From: Pontibacter beigongshangensis
Lineage (GTDB): Bacteria; Bacteroidota; Bacteroidia; Cytophagales; Hymenobacteraceae
Direction of reading: 5' to 3'
Length of the DNA: 64,000 nt
NCBI RefSeq assembly: GCF_014332515.1
Contig: NZ_VFSD01000009.1
Span: 1-64,000 of the forward strand
Numbering within the stretch: the first letter of the stretch is position 1; each line of letters opens with the position of its first letter. The notes beneath the pieces were generated by a model that saw only the letters and a program-made list of their open reading frames with translations, had not been told where the DNA came from and made no database searches. Both the position numbers and the translations under genes were made by a program. Below are positions 52,967-62,213 of this stretch, piece by piece.

Positions 52967-53119
52967 ATGGGAAATTTATTGTATTTAATAGCAGTAGTAC
53001 TAGTGATTTTCTGGCTGATCGGTTTCTTAGGATTCCCTGATGCCGTAGGCGGTATTATTCACATATTGCTTGTTATTGCAGTTATAGCTGTCGTATTACG
53101 TTTAATACGGGGAGTTTAA
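52967..53119 (+). CDS. Tiny membrane protein, lmo0937-like (copy 1)
   Basis: A 50-residue protein with two membrane helices (LLYLIAVVLVIFWLIGFLG and IHILLVIAVIAVVLRLI) joined by FPDAVGG and ending in a basic RLIRG tail. The layout matches the lmo0937 family, common near stress genes. A second copy with almost the same sequence and the same start context follows at 53184. Confidence 0.85.
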   Translation: MGNLLYLIAVVLVIFWLIGFLGFPDAVGGIIHILLVIAVIAVVLRLIRGV

Positions 53120-53183
53120 CTTCTACAGGTAAATCACGTTAAGAGAAGAAAAACGTATTTCGTCAAATTAAACTAACAAAACT

Positions 53184-53333
53184 ATGGGAAATTTATTGTA
53201 TATAATAGCTGTGGTTCTTGTAATCTTCTGGCTGATAGGATTTCTAGGATTTCCTGATGCTGTTGGAGGGTTAATTCACATCCTGCTTGTTATTGCCGTG
53301 ATCGTGGTGCTGCTGCGCCTGATACGGGGCTGA
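53184..53333 (+). CDS. Tiny membrane protein, lmo0937-like (copy 2)
   Basis: A 49-residue paralogue of the preceding gene. The proteins differ at about four or five positions, while synonymous codon changes are more frequent, so both copies seem to be kept under selection. Start contexts (ACTATGGGAAATTTATTGTA) are identical. Its TGA lies within the left arm of the 44-bp inverted repeat behind it. Confidence 0.85.
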   Translation: MGNLLYIIAVVLVIFWLIGFLGFPDAVGGLIHILLVIAVIVVLLRLIRG

Positions 53334-53417
53334 TAAGCACCATATAGAACACAAAAAAAGAGGTTGCCATACTTATGGCAACCTCTTTTTTTGTGTTCTA
53401 TATGGTGCTTATCAGCC
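53328..53417. terminator. 44-bp perfect inverted repeat between convergent genes
   Basis: The arms 53328-53371 and 53374-53417 are fully complementary with a 2-nt loop (CT). A7 and T7 runs lie inside the arms, next to GAGGTTGCC/GGCAACCTC. The left arm contains the stop codon of the tiny membrane gene and the right arm that of the outer-membrane gene. It should terminate in both directions. Confidence 0.85.
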
Positions 53418-54092
53418 TTTTAACGGAATATTGAACCCAAACCGGATAATCGGGTTCCGGTAGGGAGTGTAGGGGCTGTTGCTCAGGTTGTAGAGCACAT
53501 ACAGATCGGCCGTAGCGCGCCCGCCTATGCTCTGCCTATAACCTAAGCCCACCATGGGCGTCGTCTCCACCCGGTTGGTTTTATAAGACTGGCCACTGGG
53601 GTCCTGCTCCGTGTACTGCATGTTGAGCAGCTCGTACTCGCCATGGGCCAGAATTTTGCCGCCTAAGTTAATCGCCTCCAGATTGAATAGCTCTTGCTGC
53701 GCAAAAAACTTCATGCCGTAGCTCTGCAGTGTAATGGCCCCTAACCGGTTACCAAATCTGTCGTAAATTCGCCCACGCTGATACTGGTAAATAAAGCCGG
53801 TGCCAAACCAGAATTTCTCTGTGGCCATAAATCCCAGGATCGGAGAAACCGAAATGTTGGTAACTGTTCCGAACTGCAGCCCAAACCCGCCACCCGTATA
53901 GAGCCTGTCCATCAGTGTAGGACGTTCTTCCTGCACCCGCGGCGACATGGGCTGTTGCCCTGCAGGAGGGCCTGCCGGTGGCATGGGCTTGACATAAGAG
54001 GTATCCGACTCGGTCTGAGCAAGTGCCGCAGAGGCTGAGAGCAGACATAATATAGCTGCTACCACACAGGTAGCCCGAAAATTTATGCGCAT
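53412..54092 (-). CDS. Outer-membrane beta-barrel-like protein
   Basis: A 226-residue protein from the ATG at 54092, with a signal peptide (VVAAILCLLSASAALAQ). After a Pro-rich stretch the rest alternates in beta-strand pattern: GGGFGLQFGTVTNISVSPIL, FWFGTGFIYQYQRGRIYD and a closing NPIIRFGFNIPLKG, as in small outer-membrane barrels of Bacteroidota. A longer frame to 54182 overlaps the ABC-F gene and is not preferred. Confidence 0.75.
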   Translation of the reverse strand: MRINFRATCVVAAILCLLSASAALAQTESDTSYVKPMPPAGPPAGQQPMSPRVQEERPTLMDRLYTGGGFGLQFGTVTNISVSPILGFMATEKFWFGTGFIYQYQRGRIYDRFGNRLGAITLQSYGMKFFAQQELFNLEAINLGGKILAHGEYELLNMQYTEQDPSGQSYKTNRVETTPMVGLGYRQSIGGRATADLYVLYNLSNSPYTPYRNPIIRFGFNIPLKG

Positions 54093-54123
54093 ATGTTTAT
54101 AATAGGTACAACCAATGCTTACT

Positions 54124-56088
<1,965 letters not shown>

Positions 56089-56559
56089 ATGGCATCTGAA
56101 AATATTTCTTACCAGAAAGTTTCTATCAAATATGGAATTTTAGTTGGTCTCGCGCACATTGTGTATTTCCTGCTGATGCGGATATTCGGAGTTCTGCACA
56201 TTGTGGAGCTGTCGTTTCTGAGCGGCATATTTTTAGTGATAGGCATTGTGGTGGCTATCTCCAACTTTAAGCGGGCCCGTGGCGGCGAAATTAATTACTT
56301 TCAGGGGCTGGCTATTGGCGCCACCACTGGTGTCGTCTCTTCTACTGTGCTTGGGCTGTTCCTGGTGGCGTTCATCACCCTGTTCGACTCCAGTTACATG
56401 GCCAACCTGCAGGCGAGCTCACTGTTCCCCGAAAGCCTGTCGGTGCTGGCGCTATTCGTATTAACCATAATTTACGGCTCCTGGCCGGGCTTCTGGCTGG
56501 CCTTTATTGCCATGCAATGGTTCAAAACATCAGACCATACCGTGCCGGAGCGCGTCTAA
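56089..56559 (+). CDS. DUF4199 membrane protein (copy 1)
   Basis: A 156-residue inner-membrane protein with four hydrophobic segments: YGILVGLAHIVYFLLM, ELSFLSGIFLVIGIVVAI, the LAIGATTGVVSSTVLGLFL helix and the closing FVLTIIYGSWPGFWLAFIA. The INYFQGLAIG motif after the second helix is the DUF4199 signature. Function is unknown. A paralogue follows 59 bp later. Confidence 0.88.
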   Translation: MASENISYQKVSIKYGILVGLAHIVYFLLMRIFGVLHIVELSFLSGIFLVIGIVVAISNFKRARGGEINYFQGLAIGATTGVVSSTVLGLFLVAFITLFDSSYMANLQASSLFPESLSVLALFVLTIIYGSWPGFWLAFIAMQWFKTSDHTVPERV

Positions 56560-56618
56560 TTCAAGAATTTAAAAAAACAGATTCAGATTACACACCTAGC
56601 ACCTTTACTACTTACACT

Positions 56619-57071
56619 ATGGAGAAAACTGGCCTAAAATATGGCATATTCACTGCCATTGCCCTTATTGCTTATTTCCTTTTAATGAAACTGCTTGGCT
56701 TTGCCCACATCATAGAGCTTCGGTTCCTGAACGGGCTAATTGTGGCTGTCGGTATCGTGCTGGCCATCAAAAACTATAAGCGGAGTGTTGGTGGAAAGAT
56801 CGGGTATTTTAAGGGGCTTGGGGTAGGTACTATTGCCTCCATTACGGCCACCGTCCTGTTTGCCGTTTTTATGCTGATTTATATTAAGATTTTTGATACT
56901 TCCATGATCGAAGTATTGTCGGCTGAGAGGTACTTTGGCGAGCGCATGACGGTGACGCCGGGTGTGGTGGTCTTTATGGTGCTGATGGTGGAGGGAGTGA
57001 TATCTGGTTTCCTGATTTCGTTTATCGCCATGCAGTATTTTAAACGCCAGGACCAGAAAGGGATTTTTTAA
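56619..57071 (+). CDS. DUF4199 membrane protein (copy 2)
   Basis: A 150-residue paralogue of the preceding gene with the same four-helix layout and IGYFKGLGVG in place of INYFQGLAIG. I start it at the ATG at 56619 (MEKTGLKYGIF), which aligns with copy 1; the frame from 56517 overlaps copy 1. Similarity is moderate, so the duplication is old. A strong terminator follows at once. Confidence 0.88.
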   Translation: MEKTGLKYGIFTAIALIAYFLLMKLLGFAHIIELRFLNGLIVAVGIVLAIKNYKRSVGGKIGYFKGLGVGTIASITATVLFAVFMLIYIKIFDTSMIEVLSAERYFGERMTVTPGVVVFMVLMVEGVISGFLISFIAMQYFKRQDQKGIF

Positions 57072-57072
57072 C

Positions 57073-57125
57073 CTGCAAAAAAAGCCTGCTCCTGTTGTAG
57101 CAACAGGAGCAGGCTTTTTTTGCAG
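57073..57125. terminator. 25-bp perfect terminator after the DUF4199 pair
   Basis: The arms 57073-57097 and 57101-57125 pair fully around TAG. Each arm ends in an A7 or T7 run. It begins 2 bp after the stop codon. Confidence 0.9.
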
Positions 57126-57197
57126 CATATTTCCCGGGCTATGGGTCTTATGCCCGAACGTGTTTCCGGCTGGCTTCTATCCCTGAGCCGGGATGAG

Positions 57198-57236
57198 CAG
57201 CAGCCCCTCCGGAGGGGCTTTTTTATTGGAATAATT
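57198..57236 (+). repeat. Intergenic CTCCGGAGG repeat, copy 18 (forward, fully palindromic core)
   Basis: Short CAGCAG head. The core AGCCCCTCCGGAGGGGCT (57202-57219) is an 18-bp perfect palindrome, followed by TTTTTATTGGAATAATT. This copy alone looks like a terminator. Confidence 0.85.
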
Positions 57237-57340
57237 CCTCCCTTAAAAATACAAACAGGCGCCGTTTAGGTGTAATCCATTCTAAGTACAATCAACTAAT
57301 CTCTGGCGGAGGAAGGACCAAGGCATAAGGGTTAAAAGAT

Positions 57341-57369
57341 GCTGGAGGGCCTTTTTTATTCCAATAATT
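57341..57369 (+). repeat. Intergenic CTCCGGAGG repeat, copy 19 (forward, headless)
   Basis: Half core CTGGAGGGCC and tail TTTTTTATTCCAATAATT. The left half of the palindrome is lost. Confidence 0.7.
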
Positions 57370-57637
57370 GCTCCCCGGGCCAAAGAGGAAAAAAACAAGC
57401 CATTGGGCATTTTCTTATCAGCCTTTGCAGGTGCAGATATATATGGCAGGCAGGTATAAAGACCGATTGAGAGCCAGGAATTAATATATAACAAAATTAA
57501 TATATAAGGGTAGTCTGATATGTGGATGTTAGAACGGTAAAAATTAAAAAATCGTGTTAACTTGTTGCCCGTTATTACGTTCTAAGGAGGGTGAGGAAAT
57601 TAACAGTTACTCGGGAAGTTGATCATATCTAAGTAAA

Positions 57638-58027
57638 ATGAAAAAATATATACTAGCAGGCTTGTTCGGCCTTATTACTATTTCAGGATTTGGACAGCAG
57701 TTAAAAGTTACAGACGACAGGCTGGACAAGGCCGTATTAAGCGTAAATCTGGAGGGGTATGAAATGGCTTCTATCGAGATGAAGCAGGAGCTGAACTTAA
57801 CACAGGAGCAGTACGCCCAAGTGGAGCAACTGAACAAAGAGCGCTATCAGCAGCTGATACAGGCGCAGATGGTTGAACGCCCGGAGGAAGTGCAGAAAAT
57901 TTATTACAGGATCAAGACCTCTACCGACAATGCCCTGGCAGGAATTCTGTCAGAAGACCAGCTGCAGAATTACCTGGAGCTGGAAGGGCAGCAGCAAAAA
58001 TCTTACATGACCGATATGGTAGAGTAA
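57638..58027 (+). CDS. Small secreted helical protein, Spy/CpxP-like
   Basis: A 129-residue protein with a signal peptide (YILAGLFGLITISGFGQ). The mature part is helical and contains MKQELNLTQEQYAQVEQLNK and ILSEDQLQNYLELEG, a paired LTxEQ/LSEDQ pattern seen in periplasmic Spy-like chaperone and sensor proteins. The match is by pattern only. Confidence 0.75.
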   Translation: MKKYILAGLFGLITISGFGQQLKVTDDRLDKAVLSVNLEGYEMASIEMKQELNLTQEQYAQVEQLNKERYQQLIQAQMVERPEEVQKIYYRIKTSTDNALAGILSEDQLQNYLELEGQQQKSYMTDMVE

Positions 58028-58039
58028 ATACCTGTCGTG

Positions 58040-58092
58040 CCCTCTCTAACTAAAAGAACCCGCCCGGAGCGGGTTCTTTTAGTTAGAGAGGG
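58040..58092. terminator. 24-bp perfect bidirectional terminator
   Basis: The arms 58040-58063 and 58069-58092 pair fully with a 5-nt loop (CCGGA). A4/T4 runs are inside the arms. The right arm contains the stop codon of the convergent lipoprotein gene. Confidence 0.85.
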
Positions 58093-58465
58093 GCCGGAGG
58101 TAGGTTATTTCGCTGACTCTGTTCAGGGCATTAAACCTTACCTCGGCTCTGTTAGCCTCCGACAGGTTGTTCTTCTGCTCGCACTGGCTGCCGCTTTCCA
58201 GGTAGTAGTAAAAAATGCGCTGGCCTCTGGCCATCAGCTGCTCACCGTCCGGCTTTCCTAGTATGTCAATAATTTCGGGCTCTTCTTTGCCATAGAGCTT
58301 GCGCCTTACCTGCTCAAAATCTACCTGCATGCCCTGCCTTACACTGGCACAGCCAGCCTTGTCAGATTTCCAGCTATCGCTGTCGAAACCCTCCATGCGG
58401 GCTGGCTCAGAGCAGGAAGCCAGTAGCAGGCTGCCTACTAGCGGTACCAAAAATCTTATGCTCAT
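58079..58465 (-). CDS. Lipoprotein with a SmpA/OmlA-like fold
   Basis: A 128-residue protein with a lipoprotein signal (LVPLVGSLLLASC, Cys18). The mature part has IDILGKPDGEQ followed by a IFYYYLES strand and RAEVRFNALNRVSEITY: the alternating pattern of the small BamE/SmpA-like beta fold. It likely faces the periplasm from a membrane. A direct role in outer-membrane assembly is not shown. Confidence 0.75.
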   Translation of the reverse strand: MSIRFLVPLVGSLLLASCSEPARMEGFDSDSWKSDKAGCASVRQGMQVDFEQVRRKLYGKEEPEIIDILGKPDGEQLMARGQRIFYYYLESGSQCEQKNNLSEANRAEVRFNALNRVSEITYLRPLSN

Positions 58466-59054
58466 AGGTTGCTTTATAATTTCACAAAGTTGCGCCTTAC
58501 GGGCTTGCTTTACAAGTTAATGTTGAAAAAATCCGGACCTGTAGTGGGTTTAACTGGCTTCATACCTTTTAGCCAGGGGGACTTCCGATAATTCGTGAAA
58601 TCTAAACCCTGGTGTGCAGTATATCTGGTCCTTTAAGTGTGAGGCCGCCGGCAGCAGATGCAAAAAACGGGAAGATTTGTATAAATATCATAAGCTGACC
58701 TTTAAAATTACTGCCTGCCGAATTATTGTTGGCAGCCAGAAGAAACTCAGGACAGAACCAGGCTAGAGCTAGGTGAGTGTAGTTTGGTGGCACTGCCTGG
58801 CAGGAAAGGAGCTGTCAGAAAAGCTTCGCTCTATTTCAGCTGAAAACACAATAATGGAATAGGAGCCACTCGTTTAACAGGTGATCTCGCCTCCTGCAAA
58901 AAACCATAATTGATTTGTGTGGACTGGTGTAGGATTTGGCAAATCATTGTGTAGCTTTAGGTGTCGGAAATTGAACTTTTCAGCACGAAAGGGAACAATA
59001 ACACTTGCCAAACCTGTTGTTTTTCTAAATGCGTAAATCACTTAGCATACTCCT
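58466..59054. other. Divergent gap before the L,D-transpeptidase gene
   Basis: About 590 bp of mixed, rather AT-rich sequence. The frame at 58602-58793 has no family features. No repeat copy is present. Confidence 0.45.
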
Positions 59055-59873
59055 ATGATAAAAACAGCCTTAACTTCCTTAGCCTTATGCCTGTTTTCTG
59101 TTAATACACCTGTTGCCAGTAGTAATATGGCCAGCCTGATGCCAACCTTAGAGGTTAATGCTCCCCTGGCTTCGGCTTCGGCCGCCATAAGCTTTACAGA
59201 AAAACAAATGCTGTTTGATGATTATGTGCTGGGCGTGTACGAAGATGCAAAGCTTAAGAAAGCAGGCTTGTCGTTAGAGGTTTTTAAAAAGGCAATCATC
59301 GGCTACCAGAACTTTAAGCAGCACAACATGCTGGCCCCTGCCAAGTCTATTATCACGGTAATAGATTTCACCAAAACCAGCCGCGACAAGCGCCTCTGGA
59401 TCATCGACCTGAAATCAAAGAAGGTGCTGTTCAACACGTTGGTGGCTCATGGCAGAAACTCCGGCGAGGACAAAGCCGTGGAGTTCTCTAATGAGTTCAA
59501 CTCCTACAAAAGCAGCATGGGCTTCTATATTACTAACAAAACGTATTTCGGCAAGCATGGCCTGTCGCTGAGACTTACGGGCATGGACGAGAACTATAAT
59601 TCCAACGCCATGGAGCGTGCCATTGTGATGCACGGCGCCGACTATGTAAGCGACTCTTTTATTAAGCAGTATGGCCGCCTGGGCCGCAGCCTTGGCTGCC
59701 CTGCCCTGCCAACTGCCGTTACCAAAGAAGTGGTAGAACTCATCAAAGACAATACCTGCCTGTATATTCATACAGCAGACAAAACCTATGCCTCCAACTA
59801 TCTGGACCCAACAGTGGCCGTGGAGATGTATGCATTGGAGATGCCCGTACTGGAAATGCACGCCAGCAATTAA
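59055..59873 (+). CDS. Murein L,D-transpeptidase-like (YkuD_2) protein
   Basis: A 272-residue secreted protein with a short signal peptide (TALTSLALCLFSVNTPVAS). The catalytic region contains IVMHGADYVSD and the Cys motif RLGRSLGCPALP, with the catalytic Cys in GCPAL. The AHGRNSGEDKAVEFSNE segment is typical of the YkuD_2 group. Such enzymes act on peptidoglycan crosslinks in the periplasm. It ends in a strong terminator. Confidence 0.92.
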   Translation: MIKTALTSLALCLFSVNTPVASSNMASLMPTLEVNAPLASASAAISFTEKQMLFDDYVLGVYEDAKLKKAGLSLEVFKKAIIGYQNFKQHNMLAPAKSIITVIDFTKTSRDKRLWIIDLKSKKVLFNTLVAHGRNSGEDKAVEFSNEFNSYKSSMGFYITNKTYFGKHGLSLRLTGMDENYNSNAMERAIVMHGADYVSDSFIKQYGRLGRSLGCPALPTAVTKEVVELIKDNTCLYIHTADKTYASNYLDPTVAVEMYALEMPVLEMHASN

Positions 59874-59909
59874 ATTTATGGCCCGCACACAGGCCGGCAA
59901 TATAGCAGA

Positions 59910-59941
59910 AACGCCCCTTCACGAAGCAGTGAAGGGGCGTT
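59910..59941 (+). terminator. Terminator after the L,D-transpeptidase gene
   Basis: AACGCCCCTTCAC pairs with its exact complement around a 6-nt loop and is followed by TGTGTTTT. It lies 36 bp after the stop. Confidence 0.85.
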
Positions 59942-60011
59942 TGTGTTTTAGAACCTGTTGTACCTCCGGATTCAGATCAGAACGGGCCAATAAGTTTTTT
60001 TGAAAAAATAA

Positions 60012-60209
60012 TCAAGTCTGATCTTTGGTGGTCTTAACAAGGCCAATGCCCGAGAAGAAGAAAATCAGTCCCACTAAAAAAGGAACCAGGGCGGTGTACC
60101 GGCCAATAAATCCTCCATCTCCTCCCATTACAAAGGCATAGGCCCCCCAAATGATGCCAATAATCCCCAGGATTGTGAGAATGGCACCGAATGCTCGTTT
60201 CATATTCAT
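60012..60209 (-). CDS. Small two-helix membrane protein
   Basis: A 65-residue protein with two membrane helices (AILTILGIIGIIWGAYAFV and ALVPFLVGLIFFFSGIGLV) joined by a Gly-rich loop. The codon pattern and hydrophobic layout are those of a real gene. I know no function. ATGs at 60209 and 60203 are both possible starts. Confidence 0.7.
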   Translation of the reverse strand: MNMKRAFGAILTILGIIGIIWGAYAFVMGGDGGFIGRYTALVPFLVGLIFFFSGIGLVKTTKDQT

Positions 60210-60346
60210 GATATATCACCTAATGTTTAGTACAAATTTTAAATATAGTTTTTTTACGGAATCCAGGTAAATAAGTCTGGTATCCTGGCCTCTGATTTTG
60301 AAGTTAGAAGTTTAGTGGCTGCAGGTTTTTTGCCATCGGGGCCTGT

Positions 60347-60733
60347 ATGATTATTCCCAACATCCGGTTGCCCGCCAATCTGCACGCCCCGTTGCCGCAA
60401 CTACAAGTGCCTGCTGCACGTTTCCTTATTGCCGGAGGCTCATATGCAGCAGCCTTCTCTCTAAAAATAGCAGGCGCCATGATCAGAAAGCTCATAAACA
60501 GACGGCTTGGCCGGGAAGACGAACCGGAGGCAGACAGGCTGGCGCTGCACCTGACGACGCAGGCCAGCTATGACCCGCGTGCCTCCTTGGAAGTAATGCG
60601 CATGCTGGAAAAGGTAAGCGGTTGGGAGCCGAAATATACACAGACACTCCCCGGCCCTGATAATAGAATTGCTGAGATCGAAAGGGCCATACAGCAGGAA
60701 AACGCGAGCGGCTTGACTGACAAAAAGAGGTAG
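60347..60733 (+). pseudogene. C-terminal remnant of an M48-family peptidase
   Basis: The 128-residue frame carries the second half of an M48 (Oma1/LoiP-like) protease: EDEPEADRLALHL with the third zinc ligand region, YDPRASLEVMRMLEKVSG and LPGPDNRIAEIERAI. The HExxH motif that must precede it is missing, and the upstream 130 bp show no trace of it. The first 45 residues look like a degraded helix region. It cannot be an active protease as it stands. Its stop TAG is at the border of repeat copy 20. Confidence 0.75.
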
Positions 60734-60775
60734 CAGCAGCAGCGTCTCTGGAGGTCCTTTTTGATTGGAATAATT
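60733..60775 (+). repeat. Intergenic CTCCGGAGG repeat, copy 20 (forward)
   Basis: Head GCAGCAGCAGC, core TCTCTGGAGGTCC, tail TTTTTGATTGGAATAATT. It starts at the stop codon of the peptidase remnant. Confidence 0.8.
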
Positions 60776-61306
60776 TAATTTAATATGCTGATGGGTTAAT
60801 GTGCTGATTATTCAAATTGGAAATTTGAAGATGAGAGGATTTGGAAATGAAGGACCTGCGCAGGCTATCAGAAAAATCACGGTCCCTGTACACGCAGGCA
60901 AATGGGCGCATCGGTAGACAGGGGGGCAGGTGTCTGTTTATCATATATTCCGATTTACCGGGAGCATAGGAGACTTTGCCACTTTGGCCAAAATCCCCTT
61001 AATCCAGGTCTTACTAACAAATTATTTGAATGAATTTGCCCCTCCAGAGGCTTTGCTGCCGCTGCCTTTATAGGATCTTTTTCATGCCAGATGCAGCCTG
61101 TAGCCTGATGTAAATCTGCCCGATGGATGTAGTGCAAGCTGGCAACTCGCCTGCCTTTTACCGGCTTGCCGGAAACTATCCGGTTCATAAAAAACTTTTT
61201 GATGACCGAGGCCTTCTTGCAGTGCTATAACTCGTAAAAAGCTATGCTATCTGTTGATTTAAGGATCGATTAAACAAATTTGTAAAGGGCCGTAAGGCTT
61301 GAAAAA
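60776..61306. other. Gap with a low-complexity tract and repeat copy 21
   Basis: Positions 60776-60855 consist of TTAATGTGCTGATTATTCAAA-like words, shortened here to TAATGTGCTGATTATTC. Repeat copy 21 lies at 61020-61066. No gene is supported. Confidence 0.5.
61020..61066 (-). repeat. Intergenic CTCCGGAGG repeat, copy 21 (reverse)
   Basis: Tail AATTATTTGAATGAATTTG, core CCCCTCCAGAGG, head TTTGCTGCCGCTGCC. It is opposite in orientation to copy 20, 245 bp away. Confidence 0.8.
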
Positions 61307-62212
61307 ATGGACAAAGCGAAAGAAGAACGTTTCTATATATTTGTGATTAACCCGATTGCCGGCGATATTGAAAAAGAAGACCTGGAGGAGGATATAGCCT
61401 CGATATGCCATGAGCATCTCATCACCTACCAGATCATAAAAACTACGGGGCAGGACGATCAGCAGCAGATACGGGAGCAGCTGGAGAAAAGGAAGCCAGA
61501 TGCCATTTTTGCCGTGGGAGGAGATGGCACTGTGAACCTGGTGGCTTCCCTGATTATCGGCAAGCAGATCCCGATGGGCATCATTCCGCTGGGCTCCGGC
61601 AATGGATTGTCCAAAGACCTCCACATTCCGCAAGACACAGAAGCGGCCCTGCAGCTCATTCATACCCACCAGGCAGTAGCCATCGATACGCTGGACCTTA
61701 ACGGCTACCCATCCATACACCTAAGCGACCTTGGCTTTAACGCATTGGTTGTAAAACGATTTTGCGAAGGCGAAACCCGTGGCCCGGGCTCCTACGCCTG
61801 GATTGCACTGCAGGAGTACATGTCGTACGAGCCAAAGCAGTACCGCATCGAAACAGATGTGGAGAACTTTGAGGGGCCCGCCTTTATGGTGACCATTGCC
61901 AACGCCAACGCTTTTGGCAGCAACGCCAGCATTAACCCTACCGGTATTCTGAACGATGGCCGCTTTGAGATTTGCCTGATAGAGCCGTTCCCCAAGGCAG
62001 CAGGAATCGGCATCCTGTACAAACTCTATACCGACAGCATCGACAGTTCCGTGTTTACCCGCCGCATTAGCTGTAGGCAGGCCACCATCTATAATCTGCA
62101 CGGAGAAGTGGTGCACGTAGATGGCGAGCCGGTGGAGCTGGGGGAGAAGATACAGGTGAGCATGCACAAGGAAAGCCTGCTGGTGCTACTGCCGCTGCCG
62201 GAGGCAGAATAA
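61307..62212 (+). CDS. Diacylglycerol kinase-family lipid kinase
   Basis: A 301-residue protein of the DAGK/sphingosine-kinase catalytic family. The nucleotide motif FAVGGDGTVN is near residue 69 and the substrate loop PLGSGNGLSKDL near 95; the C-terminal beta domain ends with EVVHVDGEPVELGE. YegS/DgkB-like proteins phosphorylate diacylglycerol or related lipids at the inner membrane. It is convergent with the phosphoesterase gene, one base apart. Confidence 0.93.
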   Translation: MDKAKEERFYIFVINPIAGDIEKEDLEEDIASICHEHLITYQIIKTTGQDDQQQIREQLEKRKPDAIFAVGGDGTVNLVASLIIGKQIPMGIIPLGSGNGLSKDLHIPQDTEAALQLIHTHQAVAIDTLDLNGYPSIHLSDLGFNALVVKRFCEGETRGPGSYAWIALQEYMSYEPKQYRIETDVENFEGPAFMVTIANANAFGSNASINPTGILNDGRFEICLIEPFPKAAGIGILYKLYTDSIDSSVFTRRISCRQATIYNLHGEVVHVDGEPVELGEKIQVSMHKESLLVLLPLPEAE

Positions 62213-62213
62213 G

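Larger units (their letters stand above)
57126..57637. other. Gap with repeat copies 18 and 19
   Basis: Two forward repeat copies lie 140 bp apart. Further on, TTAGAACGGTAA (57529 region) and TTACGTTCTAA (57574 region) form an imperfect inverted pair before the next gene. No gene is seen. Confidence 0.5.
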
